This document shows, piece after piece, positions 25,453 through 33,398 of a stretch of DNA of 64,000 nucleotides. A program made the position numbers and the translations under genes. The notes beneath the pieces were generated by a model, which ran no database searches, had not been told where the DNA came from, and saw nothing but the letters and a program-made list of their open reading frames with translations. Position 1 is the first letter of the stretch. Each line of letters starts with the position of its first letter. The DNA is from Pirellulales bacterium. GTDB taxonomy: Bacteria; Planctomycetota; Planctomycetia; Pirellulales; DATAWG01. Where the stretch lies: NCBI GenBank assembly GCA_036267355.1, contig DATAWG010000004.1, positions 1 to 64,000 on the forward strand, given 5' to 3'.

Positions 25453-26964
25453 ATGCGTTTACGATTGGCAACCAAGTTATCCTGGGCGATCTTGGGAATC
25501 GTTGCGCTCTCGATCATCAGCAGCGGTGTCGCCTGGTATGCGGCCTGGCGGGTCAACCGGCGGCTGGACCTGAATTCCAAGCAGGCACTTCCGGACGCTC
25601 GCGTTGAAGAATTGGCGATGCTGGTTCACGAGCGAAACAACTTGATCGCCGCGTATCTTCTAGATTCGGACAGTCCGAAGTGGGAAACAAGGCTCCACGA
25701 GTTGCAGTCGCGTTTCGACCGTTGGCTCACAGCCGTCCACGCCGGGGCCAACGCACCGGAACAAAAGACGTTGATTGCTCAGCTTCAACGCGCCTGGGAG
25801 GATCTCGACGCACGGCAGAATGATGTCATTGCGCTCTCCAAGCAAGGAAAACCGGCGGCGGCCAAGACGCTCTTGCTGACCGAGATCAATGGCCGGCTGA
25901 CACGAGAAATCGACTCCCTCGGCGACCAACTGATTGCCGCCAACGACGCCAATCTTCGCGGCGCGATCGCACGAGCCGATTGGCGGATTCGACTGGCGAC
26001 CTGGGTTGTGGTTGTCTCGGCAGTGCTGTCGCTCGTGCTGGGTGGGCTGCTGCTGTGGTTGCTCTTCTACCGAATCTTGTACCCGCTGCGCGGCTTTGTC
26101 GCCGACGCGCAGCTCTTTCGCGGCGAGCGCGAGGAGCAGGGCAAACTTTCCGACGACGATGAATTGCATCGGATGGCCAACTATCTTCGAAATCTGATGT
26201 CGGACGTAAACGACACGCGGTCGCGGCTTGAACGGAGTCGGGATCGGTTGTTGGCGGCCGAAAAATTGGCGTCCGTCGGAAGGCTCGCCGCCAGCGTTGC
26301 CCATGAAATCCGCAATCCGCTGACGGCGATCAAGATGTGGCTGTTTTCCATCCGCGAATCGGCCGAGGGCAACGGCGAGTTGAATCGGAAGCTCGGCATC
26401 GTTTCCGAAGAGATCGAGCGGCTGGAAAGCATCGTCCGCCATTTTCTCGAATTTTCACGTCCGCCAGCGGTCCAACCGCGGCCGCAAGACACCACGGTGC
26501 TCGTCGGCCAGACGTTGGAGTTTCTCGCTCCGCGGCTCGCGGAAGCGCGGGTGAGGCTCGAGCGGGCGCCCGACGGCAATCTGCCGCCGGTCTTGGCCGA
26601 CGCCGCTCAATTCCGCCAGGTGCTGATCAATCTGATTGGCAATGCTATCGACGCCATGCCCGACGGCGGCGTGCTTCGCATCCAATCGGCGTCCGAAAAA
26701 GATCCCGAAGGCCTTCCGATGGTGGTGATGCGAATTGCCGACACGGGATGCGGCATGCCACCGGAGATTCAACGCCGCGTGTTCGAGCCGTTCTTTACGA
26801 CCAAGGAAACCGGCACCGGCCTTGGCCTATGCATCGCCGCGCAGGTGATGGCTCGGCACGGCGGCGCCCTCGCGCTAGAATCATCGACCGATCGCGGCAC
26901 CACCTTCGCCATCTGGATCCCGATCGTACTGGAGAATGACCATGGCAAAAATACTCGTCGTTGA
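25453..26964 (+). CDS. Membrane sensor histidine kinase (NtrB/ZraS type)
   Basis: Start 25453 (MRLRLATKLSWAILG) follows AAAGGGAGAAA; upstream in-frame ATGs at 25429 and 25432 are alternatives. Two membrane helices (residues about 8-30 and 178-205) flank a helical periplasmic sensor of about 145 residues. Next come a HAMP-like linker, the DHp helix with phospho-accepting His284 (SVAHEIRNPLTAIKMWL), and the ATP domain with N box LIGNAIDAMPDGG, G1 IADTGCGMP and F/G2 EPFFTTKETGTGLGL. It overlaps the regulator gene by 23-29 bp, indicating translational coupling. The sensed signal is unknown; the efflux genes downstream hint at envelope or toxic-compound stress. Confidence 0.95.
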   Translation: MRLRLATKLSWAILGIVALSIISSGVAWYAAWRVNRRLDLNSKQALPDARVEELAMLVHERNNLIAAYLLDSDSPKWETRLHELQSRFDRWLTAVHAGANAPEQKTLIAQLQRAWEDLDARQNDVIALSKQGKPAAAKTLLLTEINGRLTREIDSLGDQLIAANDANLRGAIARADWRIRLATWVVVVSAVLSLVLGGLLLWLLFYRILYPLRGFVADAQLFRGEREEQGKLSDDDELHRMANYLRNLMSDVNDTRSRLERSRDRLLAAEKLASVGRLAASVAHEIRNPLTAIKMWLFSIRESAEGNGELNRKLGIVSEEIERLESIVRHFLEFSRPPAVQPRPQDTTVLVGQTLEFLAPRLAEARVRLERAPDGNLPPVLADAAQFRQVLINLIGNAIDAMPDGGVLRIQSASEKDPEGLPMVVMRIADTGCGMPPEIQRRVFEPFFTTKETGTGLGLCIAAQVMARHGGALALESSTDRGTTFAIWIPIVLENDHGKNTRR

Positions 26965-28357
26965 CGATGAGCGCACCGTGCTTCGCGCTTTCGAAGAAAT
27001 TCTACCCACTCGCGGACACGAGGTCGTCGCCGTGCGCGGGGCCGAAGAAGCGATGCGAAGTTTGAAAGATGCCGCTTGCGACCTCGTGCTCATGGACATC
27101 CGCCTGCCCGGAATGAATGGGCTCGACGCGCTTGCCCGCATCAAAGAAATGCATCCGGCGCTTCCCGTGATCGTCATGACCGGCCGAAGCACGACCCACA
27201 CCGCGATCGAAGCAACGAAGCGCGGCGCCTTCGATTACCAATTGAAGCCATTCGAGCCGAGCGAAATGCTCAAGACAATTTCCGCTGCCCTCGAGGCCTC
27301 CCGGCTGATGAAGGGCCACGTCGCGCTGGGGCCGCAGCCGGCGGAGGCATCGACCGACGCAATCGTCGGCCAAAGCCCGGCCATGCGGCAACTCTACAAG
27401 GCGATCGGCCATGTCGCTCCCACCGATGTGACCGTGCTCATCCGCGGCGAATCGGGGACGGGAAAGGAACTGGTCGCGCGGGCCATCTACGAACACAGCC
27501 GGCGCAGCCAGCAGCCGCTGATTGTGATCAATTGTGCCGCTATTCCCGAAACACTCTTGGAGAGCGAGCTATTCGGCTATGAGCAGGGGGCTTTTACCGG
27601 AGCCACTTCGCGGCGGATCGGAAAATTCGAGCAAGCCCACCGTGGGACGATCTTTCTCGATGAGATCGGCGATATTCCGCTCATGGTGCAGGCGAAGATC
27701 TTGCGGGTGTTGCAAGAGCAAACGTTTCAACCGCTCGGCGGCAACGAAACGATTCGCGCCGATGTGCGCGTGCTTTGCGCCACCAATCGCGATTTGGAAA
27801 AAGCGATCTCTGAAGGACAATTCCGCGAGGACCTGTACCATCGCTTGAACGTGGTGACCGTGCAACTGCCACCGCTGCGTGATCGCCGCGAAGACATTCC
27901 GCTGCTGGTCGACTATTTTCTGAACCGATGTGCGCGAGCGGCCGGGGGCGAGAAGCCGCCGCTCGCCGCCGATGCGCTCGAATCGCTCGTGAACTATGCG
28001 TGGCCCGGCAATGTTCGTGAGTTGGAGCACTTGGTCCAACGATTGATCATCTTTAGCGGCGGCTACACGATTCAGCGGCTCGACCTGCCGTGGGCGCAGA
28101 CCACTCGCTCGACTGCGGCAGGAGATGAGAAGCCGTATCGACAACTCGTCCGGGCCTATCTCGATTCTTACAGCGGCGAACGGGCTCACGCCGATTTAAT
28201 GGAAACAATCGAGCGGTTGTTGATCGTCGAGGCATTGCGACGTAGCGAGGGAAATCAGACGCATGCCGCACAACGATTGCACCTTCCCCGCCCCACGCTA
28301 CACGCCAAAATGCAGAAACTCGGCATCCTCGGGCGCGGCGAAAACGAGTTCCTTTAA
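26942..28357 (+). CDS. NtrC-family sigma-54-dependent response regulator
   Basis: ATG 26942 (MAKILVVDDERTVLRAF) or 26936 are the possible starts. The receiver domain has acceptor Asp52 (LVLMDIRLPGMNG) and Lys in YQLKPFEPS. The AAA+ domain has Walker A GESGTGKELVARAI, the sigma-54 contact loop GAFTGA, Walker B GTIFLDEIGDI and the arginine-finger region FREDLYHRLNV. The C-terminus is a Fis-type helix-turn-helix (GNQTHAAQRLHLPRPTLHAK). It is the partner of the overlapping kinase gene. It would open sigma-54 promoters when phosphorylated; a possible target promoter lies 470 bp downstream (28831). Confidence 0.96.
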   Translation: MAKILVVDDERTVLRAFEEILPTRGHEVVAVRGAEEAMRSLKDAACDLVLMDIRLPGMNGLDALARIKEMHPALPVIVMTGRSTTHTAIEATKRGAFDYQLKPFEPSEMLKTISAALEASRLMKGHVALGPQPAEASTDAIVGQSPAMRQLYKAIGHVAPTDVTVLIRGESGTGKELVARAIYEHSRRSQQPLIVINCAAIPETLLESELFGYEQGAFTGATSRRIGKFEQAHRGTIFLDEIGDIPLMVQAKILRVLQEQTFQPLGGNETIRADVRVLCATNRDLEKAISEGQFREDLYHRLNVVTVQLPPLRDRREDIPLLVDYFLNRCARAAGGEKPPLAADALESLVNYAWPGNVRELEHLVQRLIIFSGGYTIQRLDLPWAQTTRSTAAGDEKPYRQLVRAYLDSYSGERAHADLMETIERLLIVEALRRSEGNQTHAAQRLHLPRPTLHAKMQKLGILGRGENEFL

Positions 28358-28479
28358 GGCGTGCTGCCAGCAGAACCAAGCTCCTCCACCGTCGGCGCCG
28401 TTGCCATGCCGCAAGCGCTCGAGCTTGTGGCGAACATGAGTCCGACGGCCAATAGCGCGCCCAAGAGAATGCGTCTCAT
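28354..28479 (-). CDS. Very small exported peptide (41 aa)
   Basis: ATG 28479 follows AAGGGGGAA at good spacing. The peptide is a signal sequence (MRRILLGALLAVGLMFATSS, then SAC) plus about 18 residues (ATAPTVEELGSAGSTP). The SSAC motif could be a lipobox-like site, though not a canonical one. Its stop overlaps the stop of the convergent sigma-54 regulator gene by 4 bp. Such tiny secreted peptides are frequent in planctomycetes and usually unannotated. Confidence 0.65.
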   Translation of the reverse strand: MRRILLGALLAVGLMFATSSSACGMATAPTVEELGSAGSTP

Positions 28480-28696
28480 AGAAATTCCCCCTTCAGAAAA
28501 GACGCTGCTAAAGCACGGCGCGACGGCTGCGCTTGATAGGCAAACTTGAGACGAGAAGAGATGCACTGTTCGTCCCAGATGCAATGCTTGTTCGTTTTCA
28601 TTGTGGTCGAATGCAACCGCGGAATTTGCAGCGAAGACCGGCCATCCACGTTCAACGTCAACGACCAAATGTTGAGCCGCTCCGGCCCGTTACTCT

Positions 28697-28731
28697 GTCA
28701 GGTTTCCGACGGTTCGTGTCAGCTTCCTGAC
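28697..28731. promoter_or_regulatory. Two phased dyads, candidate upstream activator sites
   Basis: GTCAGGTTTCCGAC (28697) and GTCAGCTTCCTGAC (28718) begin 21 bp apart, two helical turns, on the same face of DNA. The second is a perfect 5-bp-arm dyad. They lie about 100-150 bp upstream of a sigma-54-like promoter at 28831, the usual enhancer distance. The adjacent NtrC-type regulator is the natural candidate to bind. Confidence 0.45.
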
Positions 28732-28830
28732 GGCGACGGGCATTTGGCCCGGCATTGCCAAAGCAGTTTAGTGACGATTCCCAGCACCAAAACGCCTCCG
28801 GGCCCGTCGCTTGGGGGGCTTAGCCGTTTT

Positions 28831-28846
28831 GGGCATCGCGATTGCT
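28831..28846 (+). promoter_or_regulatory. Candidate sigma-54 (-24/-12) promoter
   Basis: GGGCAT-CGCGA-TTGCT matches TGGCAC-N5-TTGCW with correct 12-bp GG-to-GC spacing and two mismatches. It points toward the receiver gene at 29000 and the RND pump at 29492. Two dyads lie upstream at 28697-28731. Confidence 0.45.
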
Positions 28847-28871
28847 ATAGAATCGACGCTCATGAGTAGCG

Positions 28872-28978
28872 TAGGCTCGGCCGAAAAACAATTTCTCCGC
28901 AGCCCCCTGTTCCCTTGCGCGGAGAGGGGCAGAGGTGACGGGTTCAATCAACGGAAGTTATTTTTCGGCCGAGCCTTA
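28872..28978. repeat. 107-bp palindromic element, GGCTCGGCCG family, copy B
   Basis: The left end GGCTCGGCCGAAAAACAA and right end GTTATTTTTCGGCCGAGCC are inverse over about 20 bp. The interior contains TGTTCCCTTGCGCGGAGAGG. The right end stops 5 bp before the GAGGAG ribosome site of the receiver gene, so the element forms most of that gene's leader. Confidence 0.88.
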
Positions 28979-28999
28979 TTCGCGAGGAGTGCAGCGGCG

Positions 29000-29392
29000 A
29001 TGAAAGCGATGAAACAGATTCTTGTCGCCGATGACAACAAGCACATCCGTGAGTTTTGCAAGTGCGAGCTTGAGGAGGCGGGATACCGTGTCGTGCTGGC
29101 GCGCGACGGCAAGGAGGCCACTCGCCTTGCCGAAACGGGACGCCTTGACCTCGCAATCTTGGATATCAACATGCCCGTCATGGATGGCCTGGAAGCCGCC
29201 GCGCGAATCAAGGCCATCGCCCCTTCGACGCCCATCATGTTCTTCACGGCTCAACATGACAGTTCAACGAAAGACGGCCGGAGTGGCTTGGCGATGGCTC
29301 GAGTGATAAAGAGCGACGATCTCACCGAATTAAAGCGGGAAATCACGCGTCTGCTTTCGATCCCGCAAGCCGAACAAGAGTCCGATGGCTGA
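29000..29392 (+). CDS. Single-domain response regulator (receiver)
   Basis: ATG 29000 follows GAGGAG (28983). The 130-aa product is a lone receiver domain: acidic pair at residues 11-12 (ILVADDNKHIREF), acceptor Asp55 (AILDINMPVMDGLEAA), conserved Thr in MFFTAQHD, and Lys in ARVIKSDDL. It has no output domain. The region between the Thr and Lys is unusual (SSTKDGRSGLAMARVI instead of the common GAxD...). It lies 100 bp upstream of the RND pump gene and may share its transcript and the sigma-54-like promoter at 28831. Confidence 0.92.
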   Translation: MKAMKQILVADDNKHIREFCKCELEEAGYRVVLARDGKEATRLAETGRLDLAILDINMPVMDGLEAAARIKAIAPSTPIMFFTAQHDSSTKDGRSGLAMARVIKSDDLTELKREITRLLSIPQAEQESDG

Positions 29393-29491
29393 ACAATTCA
29401 AGAGACAGTCCATGCGATCGAGTGACACGGCAGGCTCCCGACGGCGAATTCCTACGTTACCTTCTGCCCGTAACACTCGAAGGCCTCCGAC

Positions 29492-32400
29492 ATGTGGTTG
29501 ATCAAAGCATCCGTCCGTAATCCGTATATGGTTGCGGCGCTTGTTTTCATGATCCTGGTGTTGGGGCTCGTCGTGCTCCAGCGCGTGCCGGTGGATATTT
29601 TGCCGGTTTTCAAAGCGCCCGCCGTGCAGGTGCTAACTTACTACTCCGGGATGCCCGCCACTTCGATTGAAAAGACGATTACGACGCGCATCGAGCGCTG
29701 GGTGGTGCAAGCGCCGGGGGCCGAACGGCTCGAATCGAAATCGGTGCCGGGCGTGAGCATCATCAAGGCCTATTTTCGCGACGACGTCGATCCGAATGGC
29801 GCCCTGACGCTCTCCAATTCGCTTGCATTGGGCACCTTGCCCACGCTTCCGCCCAACACGCTCCCGCCGGTCGTTCTGCCCTTCGATCCGACCGGCACTC
29901 TTCCGCTCGGCCTGCTTACGGTGAAGAACGACTATCTCAATGAAGCACATGTGAAGGATATCGCTCGCGTCGATGTGCGCAATATGTTGGGGGCGGTGAA
30001 AGGTGCCGTGGCCCCGGTCGTGGTCGGCGGCAAGGACCGGACGATCATGGTCTATCTGAAGCCGAAGGAGATGGAAGCTCGCGGCTTGGAGGCCCTCGAC
30101 GTGATCGAGGCCCTAAGACGCGGCAATCTGATGACCACTCCCGGCACACTCTACCTGGGCGACGAGCAAATCCTGCTCGACTCGAATTCGATGGCGCCGG
30201 ATGTGGAAGCGTTCAAACGGTTCCCGATTGTTACCAAGCAGGGGCAGGTTTATCTCGAAGATATCGCCAACGTCGAAGACGGTGCGTCGATCCAGACTTC
30301 GCGAGTGCGCATCAACGGCAAGGCACAGGTCTATGTGCCGATCTATCGCCAGGGCGGCGCGAGCAGCCTGGCGGTGAGCAACGATGTGCAAAAGCAGATC
30401 CCCGTCATGGAAGAAAAGCTCGCCCGAATCGCCAAGGCCACGGGTCTTGCCGGCAAAACCACGCTCAAATTCGTAATGGATCAGGCCGTTTATGTCCGCG
30501 AAGCGATCGAGAGCCTGATTCATGAGGGCGTGATCGGGGCGATCCTTGTCGCAATTATGATCCTGATTTTCTTGGGCAATTGGCGAATGACGGTGATCGC
30601 CACGATTTCGATCCCCGTCTCGATTCTCGGGGCCATTATCGGAATTTACGTCACCGGCAACACAATCAACGTGATGACGCTTGGCGGGCTTGCATTGGCA
30701 ATCGGCCCCCTGGTGGACGATGCCATCGTCGCGCTGGAGAACACGCACCGCAACTATAGCCTCGGCAAATCGCGCGTCCGCGCCGCGCTCGACGGGGCCA
30801 TCGAAGTCATGGTGCCGGTGATGGTGGCGACTTGCACGACCTGCATCGTGCTCGCTCCGCTCGCGCTGATGCCGGGCATGGGCGGATTCTTGTTCCGTCC
30901 GCTGGCCATCGCCGTGGCCTTTGCCATGTGGACTTCGTTTCTCCTTTCACGCAGCTTCGTGCCGATGATGTGCGCCAAGTTCTTGCCGGAGGAGCACGGT
31001 CGGGGCAACGATCCTCATTCGGGGCATGAGCATCCCGATCGTGGCGTCTTCAGCCGGGTTCACCACCGCATCGAAGCGTTCTTGGAGCGGCTGACGCACG
31101 GTTATTCGCGATTGCTGAATTGGTCTCTCGCGCATCGGCCGCTCGTGCTGACCGTGGTCGGGGTGTTGTTCATCGGCTCGCTGGGGCTTGGATTGCTGAT
31201 CGGCCGCGAGTTTTTCCCCGAGGTCGATGCCGGGCAGATCACCATGTACGTCCGCTGTCCGTCGTACTACCGGCTGAGCGCGACAGAGCAGCGGATTGCC
31301 GAGGTGGAAGAATTCATCAAGGCCAACATTCCTGCCGATGAGCGCGAGATGATCGTCTCGGAAATGGGGCTCGATCCCGATTGGTCGGCGGCCTATAGCG
31401 CCAACTCGGGCCAGGAAGACACGGTCATCCGCGTGCAGTTGAATGAAAACCGCTCGCACAGCGCGCAGGAATATGCGATCAAGCTGCGCCATAATTGGGC
31501 CGCTGATCCGCGCTGCCAATACAAGAATCGGCGCGGCGCGGAAGAGCCCTTGGAAGTCAGCTTCGACACCGGCGGCATGATTTCCACGGCCTTGAACTAC
31601 GGCGCCAATGCCCCGATGGAAATCCAGATCGAAGGGGGAAGCCGGACCGATGCTTACGCACTGGCCGGGCAAATCCGCGACCGGGTGAAAAAGGTCCGCG
31701 GCGCGGTGGATGCCCACGTCGTCCAGCGCGTCGACGCCCCGTACATCGTAATCGAAGTGGACCGGGCAGCCGCCGATCTGGTCGGCTTGACCACCTACGA
31801 CGTGATGACGCAGGTCGTCGCCGCGATCAATTCGAGCATCTCCATCGACCGCAATTTCTGGATCGACAACAAATCCGGCAATCAGTATTTCGTCGCCGTG
31901 CAATATCCCGAGGACCCGCACCGCAACATCGACGATCTGCTGAACATTCCGGCCCGCACCGCCAACCACAGCGAGGTCCGGCTCAGCAGCCTCGTGCATT
32001 TGCATCCCACGACCGGGGCCGTGGAAGTGAATCACGTCGCCCTCTATCGGATTTTCAGTGTGCAAGTGAACACGGAGAATCGCGATCTGGCGGGAGTCGC
32101 AGGAGATGTCGACAAGTCGATCGCCGACCTGCGTCCGGCCGCGGCGAGCCATGGCATGCACATCGATTTCAAGGGCCAATATCAGCAGATGAACGATTCG
32201 TTTCAAAAGCTCTTGGGCGGATTGGCGGGAGCGGCGCTGCTGGTGTATTTGCTGCAAGTCGCGCTTTTCCGCTCATTCGCCGGGCCATTCGTCATCATGT
32301 TCACGGTGCCGCTCGGGCTGATCGGCGTGCTTATGCTGCTGTTTTTGACGCACACGACCTTGAATGTGCAATCCGAAATGGGCGTGATCTTTCTGGTCGG

Positions 32401-32779
32401 GATCGCCGTGAACAACGGCGTGCTGATGGTCGATTTCGCCAACCAGCAGCGCAAACTCGGCGCTTCGGTTCCCAACGCAATCCGCACGGCCGCCGCGATC
32501 CGCTTTCGCCCGATCATCATGACCTTTCTGGCAACATTTCTCGACCTACTGCCAATGGCCATCGGCTTCGGCCGCGGGAGCGAGGCGAATATCCCCTTGG
32601 CGCGGGCCGTCGTCGGCGGAATGTTTACTTCGACCAGCCTGACGCTTTTCGTGCTGCCAATCATGTACACGATTTTTATTAGCGAAAAATCGTATCAAGA
32701 GCCCGACCTGGACAAGATATTGGAGGATGATAGTTGGCGCAGTCATCCGCAGCCAGAAAGGGGGCACTCCCATGCATGA
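29492..32779 (+). CDS. RND-family efflux transporter inner membrane pump
   Basis: The product is 1,095 aa. The first membrane helix is near the N-terminus (NPYMVAALVFMILVLGLVVL), a porter region follows, and helices 2-6 include IGPLVDDAIVALENTHRNYS with the acidic pair of the proton relay. A second N-terminal-like helix starts at about residue 545 (PLVLTVVGVLFIGSLGLG). The C-terminal helix set contains IFLVGIAVNNGVLMVDFANQ. The length and duplicated plan fit HAE-1/HME/MexB-type pumps; the substrate cannot be read. The membrane fusion protein is encoded at 33399, beyond an oppositely oriented stress protein. No TolC-type partner is in the window. Confidence 0.95.
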   Translation: MWLIKASVRNPYMVAALVFMILVLGLVVLQRVPVDILPVFKAPAVQVLTYYSGMPATSIEKTITTRIERWVVQAPGAERLESKSVPGVSIIKAYFRDDVDPNGALTLSNSLALGTLPTLPPNTLPPVVLPFDPTGTLPLGLLTVKNDYLNEAHVKDIARVDVRNMLGAVKGAVAPVVVGGKDRTIMVYLKPKEMEARGLEALDVIEALRRGNLMTTPGTLYLGDEQILLDSNSMAPDVEAFKRFPIVTKQGQVYLEDIANVEDGASIQTSRVRINGKAQVYVPIYRQGGASSLAVSNDVQKQIPVMEEKLARIAKATGLAGKTTLKFVMDQAVYVREAIESLIHEGVIGAILVAIMILIFLGNWRMTVIATISIPVSILGAIIGIYVTGNTINVMTLGGLALAIGPLVDDAIVALENTHRNYSLGKSRVRAALDGAIEVMVPVMVATCTTCIVLAPLALMPGMGGFLFRPLAIAVAFAMWTSFLLSRSFVPMMCAKFLPEEHGRGNDPHSGHEHPDRGVFSRVHHRIEAFLERLTHGYSRLLNWSLAHRPLVLTVVGVLFIGSLGLGLLIGREFFPEVDAGQITMYVRCPSYYRLSATEQRIAEVEEFIKANIPADEREMIVSEMGLDPDWSAAYSANSGQEDTVIRVQLNENRSHSAQEYAIKLRHNWAADPRCQYKNRRGAEEPLEVSFDTGGMISTALNYGANAPMEIQIEGGSRTDAYALAGQIRDRVKKVRGAVDAHVVQRVDAPYIVIEVDRAAADLVGLTTYDVMTQVVAAINSSISIDRNFWIDNKSGNQYFVAVQYPEDPHRNIDDLLNIPARTANHSEVRLSSLVHLHPTTGAVEVNHVALYRIFSVQVNTENRDLAGVAGDVDKSIADLRPAAASHGMHIDFKGQYQQMNDSFQKLLGGLAGAALLVYLLQVALFRSFAGPFVIMFTVPLGLIGVLMLLFLTHTTLNVQSEMGVIFLVGIAVNNGVLMVDFANQQRKLGASVPNAIRTAAAIRFRPIIMTFLATFLDLLPMAIGFGRGSEANIPLARAVVGGMFTSTSLTLFVLPIMYTIFISEKSYQEPDLDKILEDDSWRSHPQPERGHSHA

Positions 32780-32822
32780 CGACTCCGCCGATTTCGCCGG
32801 CGTCGGCAACGGCTGCGCGCGA

Positions 32823-33275
32823 TTATCGCGCGCCGGCGTGAGGCAGCCGCACGATCAGCATCGGACAAGGCGACCGCCGCAGGGCTTCCTCGGTCACGCT
32901 TCCCGTCAGAAGCCGCGCCAAGCCGGTGCGGCCATGCGTGCCCATCACGATCAAATCGATCTTGTTTTCCGAGGCATATCGGTCGATTTGCTCCGCCGTG
33001 TCGCCTTCAACCAGAATATGCTCGGTCATGATCTTCGAATCCTCGGGCGGCACGACTTGCTTGAGTTCGTCCATCAGCCGCTGGCGATAGGAATCGGGTT
33101 CGAGTTCTGTCCGGACTTCGCCAAAGGAAACGTTTTCCGGTCCGAGCGTCTCGACCGCGTGCAGTACAATGAGTGTGGCGGAATTCTGCTTCGCCAAATC
33201 GATGGCCACTGCAAAAGCTAATGCCGAGCATTCGGAAAAGTCGGTCGGATGCAAGATTCGCCGCGGGGCAAACAT
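32823..33275 (-). CDS. Universal stress protein (UspA family)
   Basis: ATG 33275 (MFAPRRILHPTDFSECS) follows GGGAGC. The 150-aa product shows the Usp fold: ILHPTDFSECSALAF at the N-terminus and the ATP-binding signature MGTHGRTGLARLLTGSVTEE (G-2x-G-9x-G-S/T). It is probably an ATP-binding stress protein in the cytoplasm. It lies on the opposite strand between the pump and fusion-protein genes; its start is divergent from the fusion protein gene, so the two may share regulation. Confidence 0.93.
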   Translation of the reverse strand: MFAPRRILHPTDFSECSALAFAVAIDLAKQNSATLIVLHAVETLGPENVSFGEVRTELEPDSYRQRLMDELKQVVPPEDSKIMTEHILVEGDTAEQIDRYASENKIDLIVMGTHGRTGLARLLTGSVTEEALRRSPCPMLIVRLPHAGAR

Positions 33276-33398
33276 GGTGCAGCTCCCATCAGTACACAAA
33301 ACCGATCGCCCAGAAACCAGCCCTGCAGATCGGCCTGAAAAATTGCCGCTAACGCTATTATACCTGCGCGACTGCCGATGAAAGGAAATCGACTCCAA

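Noticed and set aside
28743-28762. TTTGGC-N8-GCCAAA palindrome read as a -24/-12 promoter
   Set aside because: The GG-to-GC spacing is 11 bp instead of the strict 12; the site at 28831 fits better.
30947-32257. A 436-codon minus-strand frame
   Set aside because: Antisense to the RND pump gene; no plausible motif.
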